From contig JAVSML010019021.1 of NCBI GenBank assembly GCA_038503035.1, positions 1-64,000 of the forward strand: a stretch of DNA of 64,000 nucleotides, in the 5' to 3' direction. The position numbers were made by a program, and so were the translations under genes. Shown here one piece after another: positions 55,676 through 64,000 of the stretch (within the stretch, counting starts at the first letter, position 1; every line of letters begins with the position of its first letter). Below the pieces are notes generated by a model. It was not told the origin of the DNA, did not search any database, and was given only the letters and a program-made list of their open reading frames with translations. This DNA comes from Crocodylus rhombifer. Its lineage: Eukaryota > Chordata > Crocodylia > Crocodylidae.

Positions 55676-57946
55676 GAAGTTGCTGCTGATTTCTCACAGC
55701 AATAAGCTATTGACCTCCCAAAACCAGACACTGCTCTGGAAGTCACAAAGTCAATAAGATGCTACTGCTTCATAACTTCTGTGGAGAGGCACAGGAGACT
55801 TCAAAGGTACTTGCTTCTGTTTGTTTAGTGACTAAACTGTTTTTAAGCCTGGTGAGAGCATAGCCGCTGGCAAAATTGTTCGTACATAGTTACCGTAATA
55901 CACAGGTGTCCAATCTTACACAGAAAATTATCTTTTTCCACCCACTTGCGAAGGAAGGATGGGAGAAAAGAGAGGGACAAAATCATCCAATGTATTCCTG
56001 TGTACAAAATAAGCTAAACAGGTACCACAACAAAAACAAGACATACCCCAGAAGTTTTTCCCATCCTTTCCTGTTATCTGAATAGATATCTTTTTTGTTC
56101 TTTCATGGTAAGGGATGCTAAAAATAAAAATAAATATATGCCATGGATACAACTCTAGGATCCTGCATTTTTTCTTGTATGATTAAAGACTGGCTTAGAT
56201 TTGGGAATATACATTTTTCCATATTTATTTTCAACTTACTATCAGGTTTTCTTGTTCACTTTTTCTATTTCAGAGTATATTATCTCTACCTTTAGTCACT
56301 GACTGTTTCAGCACATCCATAACAGTGCACTTGTTCTTACATGTCACTTTTTGGCTTCAGCTCCTATGTTTATTTTTGCCAGCAGAAGGTACTAAATGAA
56401 AGATTACTCTCCCCCCGCCACACACACACACACACACAGTCTTATTCCTGTTATTTATCAGATTTAACAAAATGCTTAAGGTAAAAAGCTACATTTTTGA
56501 TAACCAAGAGATGCACAAGAGAAAAAGAATTATTAGAAATGGTGATGACTTTGAATTGCCTTCTTATGCAAATGTGCATTGTGTCTTATGAGTAAAACAG
56601 CTGATGGAATTAAAACTGCTTATTTAATCATTTATTTAATCATGTAAATGAATGCATTTTTATTCAATGAAGAGTTAGTAAAACAAGATATGCAATACAT
56701 CAGGTCCTTGAGAAATTCTTTGTATTGTTCCTAGAAATGAACACATGATGATAATCTTTAAAATATGGCTTTTAGCAGGAAATTAAAACAGAAAATATTC
56801 ATAAAGCAATTGCATAATACACAATAATTGAATCAATTTTAAAGAATGAATGTGTAGTTAGTACAGATATTTCTTGAAAGACTTATTTAAAATGTTTATC
56901 CACTGAGATTAATACTTACTCTTCTCCCACAGTTTTTATCCTCATGGTTCAGACATCCCTTTGGTATGTTTCTTCCTCTTGTACCACATTCATTATAATC
57001 TCCTTTTATGGGAAGATGTCATCTAATAACCATGTTGAGAGGAGCCAGACCACATGTTCCCCTTCCCGTTTCAAACAAGCTGCTTGGTTTGGTTAATGGC
57101 ATATCTTGCCTTTCTTTAGGTCAATACTGTTCTTACATTTTTTATTGCATTTCAGAATCAAACTTCCTAGGGGCCTGTTCACACCACTGATCAGCAGGTA
57201 GTGCTTAGGTAGTGCTTACGGGTCATTAAAGCACAATTAATCCTTAAATGGAACGTGAAACATGAACACAGACAACTCAGTGTACTAACATCAAAGTCTA
57301 ACTTTATTAATACAACAAGTATTATCTCAGCAGTTTCTATATTCAGAGAGAGAAAAAACACTTAGTACAATGATGTCACCTAATCCCAGATGTTACTTTG
57401 CCTTACAGAAATGATGGCTACTCAGTTCCTGAAGCAAAGGGTGCATCGTTGGCTGTGTTGAAAGCTGGATTCATGATGTAAATGATGATGATAATGACAA
57501 CGATGACATGCTTAACTTTCCTGCTTCACCCTCTTATGCTTTTCTTTAACTTGACTTCTTTGATGCCTCCTTGCTTTTTGATTGAACAATTTGCTGACTA
57601 CAGAGAGACCATATTTTATCCGGTCTGCATATGCCTTTGTTCAACAGCCCCATTACAAGCACACCTCTTAATCTGATCCTTTTCTGGAGTCTTACTTTAA
57701 GCATTGTCCTTTGGTCTCCTTTGTCACCTTAATTAACATATCCAATCATTTCATCCCTCTGATTCAGCTGGTGAGTGTCAAGTTCAGTTAATTTGAGGTC
57801 GTAACAAAACTATTACTATGTTGCATTAGAATAACTTCTCACAGTGACAGAAAAAGGAAAGAAACATCATGCAAGCCAACTCAAGGCCATAAGCTTCTTG
57901 CAAGAAACAAGGTCAGCTGATATTGCAAACACAAGGAAAATGAAAA
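55676..57946. other. AT-rich intergenic DNA with a (CA)n run
   Basis: Apart from the dinucleotide run at 56419-56438, nothing identifiable. Open frames are short and without domains. Confidence 0.45.
56419..56438. repeat. (CA)10 microsatellite
   Basis: Ten uninterrupted CA units follow a C-rich run. Confidence 0.95.
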
Positions 57947-58036
57947 GTTCAGATAACAATGAGATTGTGTGGGCACAATGAGTTCAGATAACAATGAGTT
58001 CAGATAACAATGAGACTCGCAAGTGTGGGCACAGCG
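57947..58036 (+). repeat. Short tandem repeat (GTTCAGATAACAATGA)n
   Basis: The 16-bp unit GTTCAGATAACAATGA occurs three times (57947, 57982, 57998). A second motif, TGTGGGCACA, follows the first and last copies, suggesting a compound duplication of a 35-bp block. Confidence 0.85.
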
Positions 58037-59586
58037 AGTGCAGCCAAGGCCAAAAGACCTCAGGAATGCCGCTTCCGGAGCCGCTACCATAGTAGGATAG
58101 AAGCTCTGAGATTGGAGTGAGGAAACAAGATGGGAGCGCCAGTTGGGGAAAAAGCAGAGGAAAGAAGAGAAAAACAGGAAGAAAGAGGATCTCCAGGGGA
58201 ATCAGAAACTTACCTAAGGACTTCTTGCAGTGTTGGGGGAAGAATGAAGCTCTAAGAGCGAGGGGCAGATCGCTGAAGACACAAACCCTGTGGGACACGT
58301 TACACGGCCAACCTGGAAAGAAAACAAAGAAAAGTAGTGAGTGAGTGAATGTGGCACAGTATTATCACGGACACAGAGATGGTGTCTGATTGTCCCTCAA
58401 GAGGATTCGAGGCATTGGTCACACACAGGATAAGAGATAGACTCATATGCCAACAAGGTAAAGAGAGTGTATATAGTGGGGTTCAAAGACAAAAGCCTGC
58501 AACAGGAATGGAAACGCAGATGGACAAGAAAGAAAGGGAGTTTGTTTATTAGTACTAAGTTCCATTCAGTCAAGTTAATAGCTATAGCATGAGAGTATTA
58601 GATAAGTAGAATTACCAAGTTGATATTATAAAAAGAAAAACAAGAGAGAGACAGCTTCTGCCTAAAAGTAAAGGAAGGTTTTATAGAGTGATAAAAGTTA
58701 AAAATAAAGATAAGTTTTGATCTGAATCAGACTACGATTATCTATACCATCGAGTGTGTGCGAACATATGGAGAAGTGACCAAGATAACTTACCCATACT
58801 GCCTAGTCAAATAGAGACCTAATAAGAATGAATGGAAAAAGAAAATTTTAACAGAACAATCCTCCTGACTAGTGACATAAAAAAAATTGAATATAGAATA
58901 ACATCCAAGATGTGGCAGGCGGGAAAGCTGGGGTATTGACGGTTCATTGAGTGACTATAGAGGGGTAAGAGGAGGCATCCTAAGCCCAACCACCACAGAG
59001 ACTATACAGACCTTTAGGCTGAATGTAAAGAAAACTTTAAACAATGCTATAATTCACCACTTCATAAACAGAGGCAACTTTAAAGCATAAAATATGACAA
59101 GCTACCCTAACAGTCCCCTCCTTAAAGGCTAGGTTCAGCTATGCCATCACTGCATGGAAGTCAGTCTAGTAACGAAACTCTGCCCCTGCTGCTCAAGTCC
59201 TGTATGGGTTGCAGCCATCAGCTAAGTTATTCATGCAGTGAGTGATCATTTCACCACAGGCTTGCCTGAGATGCTGCTTGTTGAAGGAGCTTGTCATAAT
59301 ATACATTTTGCAGCCATTGAGCTTGATAGTGTTCTAGTCTAAAATATAGTTGTTTTATTTTCCAACACAATAAAATCATGAACAGAAGCAATATCATTTG
59401 CACAAAAAGCAAAATAACAATGAGATGTAATATTAGATTTAAAAATCCAAATCATTTGGACTTCATCCAATTAAAGTTTCCCACCAAGAATGCTGTCCAG
59501 CATTCTGGACCTTTTCTAGTACTGTCTGTACTTCTTTTTTGTTATGTTTGATTTGAATCACAGTTTCTTGATTGTATCTCTTAATG
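58037..59586. other. Intergenic DNA, possible degraded retroviral leader, otherwise unrecognised
   Basis: Purine-rich sequence with short open frames, including an ATG at 58130 (MGAPVGEKAEERREKQ) of no clear family. No LTR, primer binding site or pol motif was found around it. Confidence 0.3.
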
Positions 59587-59880
59587 CAGTAAACTCTCTG
59601 GTAACCGGCACCTTACAAGCTGGCACGCTCTGTTAACTGGCATGCTGGCTTGTAAGGAAAAGTGAAACCGGAAGTGCCCACTGTGGCTGCATGGAGCTGT
59701 GTGGGGCCCACCTTCCTGTCCCACAGGGCCCACGGGGTCTGAGGGAGGGGCGGCAATGCAGCGAGAGGGGTGGTGATGTTACAGGAGGGGCAGAGGGATG
59801 CCCCAGATGCGGTGGGAGAAGTGGCAGCTGGGGCTGCTCAATTAACTGGCATATTTTGTTATCTGGCATCCCCCATTCCC
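59587..59880. mobile_element. Second copy of the CAG-ended MITE, right end missing
   Basis: It starts CAGTAAACTCTCTGGTAACC and follows the element at 10858-11187 through CACCTTACAAGC, the GC-rich centre and CAATTAAC(C/T)(A/G)GCATATTTTG. It ends near CTGGCATCCCCCATT without the expected terminal inverted repeat. The two copies define the family. Confidence 0.7.
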
Positions 59881-59893
59881 AGGCTTTCAGATG

Positions 59894-59932
59894 GGCACCT
59901 ACGAAGACCTTTCCTGCAGCTTCGTAGGTGCC
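59894..59932. repeat. Perfect 13-bp hairpin
   Basis: GGCACCTACGAAG (59894-59906) and CTTCGTAGGTGCC (59920-59932) are exact inverted copies around a 13-base loop, between the MITE and the CR1 tail. It could be the end of another small element. Confidence 0.6.
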
Positions 59933-59940
59933 GAGTGCTC

Positions 59941-60075
59941 ATAGTTTCATAGTAGCTAGGGGTCAGAAGGGACTTGAATAGATCAGCTAGTCTAACCCCC
60001 CGCCACTGGTTAGAGCACATGCTGGGATCATACAACCCCAGACAGGTGTTCATCCAAACTCTTTTTGAATTTACC
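59941..60075 (-). mobile_element. CR1 LINE copy C, 3' end (beyond the LTR insertion)
   Basis: The reverse complement carries the CR1 tail and 3' block (GGTTAGACTAGCTGATCTAT, then TCAAGTCCCTTCTGACCCC) and the last codons of ORF2 (ATTCAAAAAGAGTTTGGATG). The rest of the same CR1 resumes at 61523, after the LTR. Confidence 0.85.
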
Positions 60076-61517
60076 TGTGAGGGAGTGGCGGCTAGGGGCG
60101 GCCGTGAACCCCCTAGCGCCCCCCTACCGTCACGTTAGGGTGACGTAGCACCCTCAGAATCTCGCCCGCCACGACTTTGATGACATATATATATTATGGA
60201 GGCTGCCAGTTTCCCTAGTGTACGGTCTTGGTGTTCCTGTCCCTATTCCAGACTGGGGTATCTATGTGCGTCCCGCCTTAAGGGCTATGCGTGCCTCCAA
60301 ACCTCCCCCTCAGCACGCCCCAAGCCTCACAGCTGTTCTGGGGGACGTTTGTGTAGGCCCTCGCCCCTCGGGGCCCCCGTTCTCTCTCGGGCCCTGGGGC
60401 TCCTCGCCCACCTGGCGCCCCTTTGGGTCGGGCTCCAGTCTCTAGCCCTTTCCCCCGCCCTGGGCCTGTCTTACTGGCGCCCAGCTACTTGCTGGCGCGC
60501 CCTGGGTCTGGCTCCCTAGCGCCGCCTAATGCTGGCGCGCCCTGGGTCTGGGTTCTCGTCGGCGTCTGGCTAATCGCCGGCTCCGCCTTGGGTCTGGAGC
60601 GCTCTCGCCGCCCTAGTCTCGGCGCCCTAGGGCCGGCTCGCTCTCACCGCCCTAGTCTCGGCGCCCTAGGGCCGGCTCGCTATCCCTGGCTATTCTGTCC
60701 CGCTCTGGGGCCTCGCCCCTCTGGGCCTCTACTGCGCTCTCTGCGCTTCACCCCCCTGGGGCCTCACCACTCTGGGGCCGACATGCCGCGCGCCTTGCGC
60801 CCTGTCTCTGCCCCGCTCCGGGGCCTTGCCCTCGCTAGGGCTGACACCGCGCGCCTCGCGCCCGGGCACAGGCGCTCGCCGCCGTGCCTGTTCCCTTGAT
60901 CCCGCTCTGGGTCCGTTGGCCCGACTGGGCCAACACCGCCCTTTTGGGCTGGGGTCTGTAACCCCGCACACCGCGCCTCCCTGGCGCAATATGGTGCCCT
61001 GCGGCACCGACAATAGTGCCCTGCTGGCAACTGTGCCCCTACTGGGCACTGGGAACCCCCAAGCTGTTGGGGAGCTCCTGTGAGGCCTCCTCGCTCCCCT
61101 ACAGCCTCACCCAGTCCTCCGGTGTAAACTGTAACGTGAACTCAAGCCCTCTGGCTACAACATAAACAGAGGCGCCACACGCCTAACAATAACTCCAAGC
61201 CCCGCCAGGGCTCTCAGTCTTACCTCCAGTCAGGGTGATCTTGTTCCTTGCATCATTGCAGCCTGTTAGTGGAGTAAGGCTGCGACCACCAACTCAGGCC
61301 ACTCAGCTTGAGCCGCAGAGCTCCTGCTCCTGCGGCAGCCAGAAGGGAACTGTGTTTCCAGCTCCGGCCTAAGCTGGTTATAAAGGCCTGGCCCTGCCCT
61401 CTTCCGGCCATGTGACCACCTGGTTGCCCCGGCAACCAGGCACCTGAGCTGCCTGGGTGATTGACAGCTCTGCCAATCACCCTCACACTCACGGGGCACC
61501 CGTGTGACTCCGTGACA
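60076..61517. mobile_element. Solo LTR inserted in CR1 copy C
   Basis: The 1442-bp GC-rich block begins TGTGAGGGAG and ends CTCCGTGACA, i.e. TG...CA with imperfect 10-bp inverted termini. It is flanked by identical TTACC at 60071-60075 and 61518-61522. Both flanks are pieces of one CR1 that join when the LTR is removed. On the minus strand a CCTTTATAACC box (about 61375-61385) and GATTGG motifs (about 61470-61483) could be promoter elements; a + strand TATATATATTA at 60186-60196 is an alternative. No internal retroviral genes remain, which fits LTR-LTR recombination. Family and orientation are uncertain. Confidence 0.8.
60602..60679. repeat. 39-bp tandem duplication in the LTR
   Basis: Two adjacent 39-bp copies (CTCTCGCCGCCCTAGTCTCG..., 60602-60640 and 60641-60679) differ at one base. 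The unit is GC-rich and contains GGCGCCCTAGGGCCGGC. Confidence 0.9.
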
Positions 61518-61522
61518 TTACC

Positions 61523-63897
61523 CAAGGTAGGAGTGGGGACCACTTCCCTAGGAAGTTGGTTCCAGACCCTAGCTACCCTAATGGTGAAATAATGCCTCCT
61601 AATCTCTAACCTGAACCTATTCTCCAGCAGCTTGTGACCATTGTTCCTTGCCACCCCAGGTGCTGCTGGGACCCTTCCTATTTGCTGCTGACCTCCCATA
61701 ACAAGTTTGTAAGCAGCCACCAAATCCCCCCTCAGCCTCCATTTGCTGAGGCTGAATAGGTTCAGGTCCCTCAGCCTCTCCTCATAGGGCCTGCCCTGTT
61801 ACCTTCCAACCAAGCAGGTGGCCCTCCTCTGAACCCTTTCAGGGCAGGCCACATCCTTCTTAAAGTGCAATGCCCAGAACTGGACACAGTACCCCAATTG
61901 AGGCCGGACCAAGGTCACATAGAAGGGGAGTATCGCCTCTCTGGACCGGCTTGAGATGCATCTCTGGATGCACGAGAAGGTGCAGTTGGCTTTGCTGGCT
62001 GTGGTCTGGCATTGATGGCTCATGTTCATCTTGGACTCCAAGATCCCTTTCTGCTTCTGTACTCACAAAGGGAGCTCACAAGGAGCTCCCCAGCTTGTAT
62101 GTATGCTGTGGATTCCTTCTCTCCAGGTCCAGCACCCTGCATTTATCTACACCGAAGCCCATCCTATTACCATCCACCCACTTCTGTAGTCTGTTTAAAT
62201 CTAATTGCAGCCTCTCTCTCCCTTTGAGTGTGCCTACCTCTCCCCACATCTTGGTGTCATGGGCAAACTTGGACAACGTGCTTTTCACCCCCTCATTCAA
62301 GTTGCTGATGAAGATGTTGAACAGTGTAGGCCCCAGGACCAAGCCCTGGGGGACCCCACTATTCAGATCCCGCCAGCTCGAGTACAACCTGCCCACCACC
62401 ACTCTCTGGGTGTGCCCCATCAGCCAATTTTTGACCCACCCAACTGTGTAGGCATGAATGCTACAGTTGCTCAATTTATTAATGAGAATGGGGTGAGAGA
62501 CAATGTCAAAGGCCTTCTTAAAGTCCAGAAAGACTACGTCCACGGCGACATCATCATCCAGGGATTTGGTTACCTGGTCATAAAAGGCCATCAGGTTGGT
62601 CTGGTAGGACCTGCCTTTGATGAACCCATGTTGATTTCCCCTGGACATGATCTCCCCTGCTGGCCCCTCACAGATGTGATATTTGATAATTTTTTCAAGG
62701 ATTTCCCCCAAGACCAATGTGAGTGTAATGGGCCTATAGTTTCCTGGGTCCTCCTTTCTCCCTTTCTTATAAATGGGGACCACATTAGCTAGTTTCCAGT
62801 CTCTGGGCACCTGGCTCGTGGACCACAATTGCTCATACAGCCCAAGGGCACAGCAATGACCCCCACCAGCTCCCTCAACACCTGTGGGTGGAGGGTATCA
62901 GGGCCCACAGATTTAAAAACATCCAGCCTTTCCAAAAGATCCCTAACTATTTCTGTGCAAACCTGAGGCCTGGCAGTGCTATCCCCAAGATTGCCCCTAC
63001 CTGCGGTGGGAGAGTTGTCCTGGTCCCTGTCCAAGAAAACAGAGGCAAAAAACTTGTTAAAAATTTCAGCTTTCTCATCTGGTGTAGCCACAAGATTACC
63101 ATTTGAGTCTAACAGGGGCCCTACATTGGGAGTAAGAAGAGGGCACTGGGTAATGTATTTGAAGAAGGACTTTTTGTTGTCCTTAATCCTGGTCACTAGC
63201 CTGAGCTATACCCCCCACCTTGGCCCTCCTACACTCATGGGCCAAGGATGAGTATTCCTCCTTGGTGATGCCCCTCTCTTCCACCAGGTGTACACCTCCC
63301 TTTTGGCCCTCAGGCATTCTCGAATGCCTTTCAGCCATGGGGGTTTCAGAGCATTCTTATCGCCATTCTTTCTCTTGTGGACCATCACACTCTGAGCCTG
63401 GAGGATCGTCCCCTTAAGGTACGACCATCCCTTATCAATTCCCATATCCTCTACCTTTTGGGCCCTCGGTGCCTCCCCCACTAATCTCCTAAGTTTGTTG
63501 AAGTTGGCCCTTCTGAAGTCAGGGCTTTAGTCTTGGTATAAGCCATCAACACCCTGCGCTGGATGGTGAATTCCAGCAGGCGATGATCACTGTCACCCAG
63601 GTGGTCAAGGACCTGCAGTTCCCTCATTAGGTCATCCCCAGTGGCCAAGACCAGGTCCAGCAAAGCATCTCCCCTAGTGAGACTGTGCACCTCCTGGAAG
63701 AGGTGGAGGTCCTGTATTTCAACTAGGAACCTACGTGAACGGTTAGACCTGGCTGACTGCTCCTCCCAGCAGATATCTGGGTAGTTTAGGTGCCCCATGA
63801 CAATGATATCCCTAGACCCAACTACCTCCATAAGCTGTACTGAGAAATCCTGGTCCAACTTAAACCCTTGGCAGGATGGTCTATAGTAGACACCCAC
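61523..63897 (-). pseudogene. CR1 copy C ORF2, decayed
   Basis: Readable pieces in order: the endonuclease C-terminal half (VYYRPSCQG, GHLNYPDICW and DSDHRLLEF, 63897-63530), a linker (63480-63200), DNKKSFFKYI (63190), reverse transcriptase (62828-62076: NYRPITLTLVLG, VVFLDFKKAFDIVS, GVPQGLVLGP) and the C-terminal segments (62041-61799 and 61723-61523, NGHKLLENRFRLEIR). The catalytic FADD box reads FAHD, and the DFN of the endonuclease reads HLN. Frameshifts separate most pieces, so no protein could be made. The last codons lie beyond the LTR at 60075. Confidence 0.85.
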
Positions 63898-64000
63898 CGT
63901 AAGATCCCTTTCGCCTTGACCCCCTTGAAGTTTGACCCATAGTGCCTCTGCCTGACCTTCCTCTTCCCCAAGGCTAATTCTTGATGATGTGAGTTGCTCT
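61523..64000 (-). mobile_element. CR1 LINE copy C, ORF2 portion, continues past the window
   Basis: Minus-strand CR1 of a different, older subfamily than copies A and B, judged by the divergent protein sequence. It runs from mid-endonuclease at the window edge to near the end of ORF2, where the LTR interrupts it. Confidence 0.9.

Noticed and set aside
58130..58250. Possible retroviral gag start (MGAPVGEK)
   Set aside because: Only an initial Met-Gly and purine-rich sequence; no LTR, primer binding site or downstream gag/pol motif.
60423..60899. 158-codon open frame in GC-rich DNA
   Set aside because: Low-complexity Pro/Leu/Arg sequence inside the solo LTR; open frames in very GC-rich DNA arise by chance, and a tandem repeat lies within it.
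62205..62792. 195-codon + strand open frame
   Set aside because: Antisense of the CR1 copy C reverse transcriptase, whose motifs are on the minus strand.
1..64000. CRISPR arrays, bacterial operons, tRNA or rRNA genes
   Set aside because: None seen; the tandem repeats present are transposon or microsatellite repeats without spacer structure, and the DNA is vertebrate in character.

Overview
The window is non-coding DNA of a vertebrate, most likely a reptile (crocodilian or turtle). The basis is the repeat content: several CR1 LINEs, one with an open 931-codon ORF2; a Maverick/Polinton; a PIF/Harbinger remnant; hAT-like and other small DNA elements; and LTR elements. No Alu- or L1-like sequence was seen. 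I recognise no host protein-coding exon, tRNA or rRNA. The host assignment is inference.

The main object is a complete but inactivated Maverick/Polinton (an endogenous, adintovirus-like virus) at 16844-31277, about 14.4 kb. It has long terminal inverted repeats (TIRs, 764 and 851 bp), AG...CT ends and an almost perfect 6-bp target duplication (gacaat/gacaag). Its left arm is read on + and its right arm on -, and the arms converge near 26 kb. The + arm holds a spliced gene whose first exon lies in the TIR, a second multi-exon leader region, protein-primed DNA polymerase B (PolB), a packaging ATPase and two small virion-type genes. The - arm holds integrase with chromodomain, penton-like minor capsid protein, a small pVI-like protein, double-jelly-roll major capsid protein and an adenain-like protease. 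Genes within each arm are only 2-46 bp apart. Most carry in-frame stops or frameshifts; motifs are readable but the element cannot be active as it stands.

Left of it (1-16.8 kb) is AT-rich intergenic DNA with a long inverted-repeat element flanked by a 12-bp direct repeat (411-1080), a possible LTR (8.9-9.4 kb), a small DNA transposon (10858-11187) and CR1 tails. Right of it (31.3-36.2 kb) are a CR1 tail, a hairpin MITE and a PIF/Harbinger remnant with convergent Myb/SANT-like and DDE transposase genes, plus a 10-N assembly gap.

CR1 copy A (36221-40950) is nearly full length: ORF2 (endonuclease and reverse transcriptase) is open, but ORF1 has a frameshift and a stop. CR1 copy B (51060-54943) is a decayed relative that lacks its 3' end. 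A hAT-like MITE lies at 48782-49069. At the right edge an older CR1, copy C (minus strand, 59941 to beyond the window), is split by a 1442-bp GC-rich solo LTR (60076-61517) flanked by a TTACC duplication. The remaining stretches show nothing I can identify.
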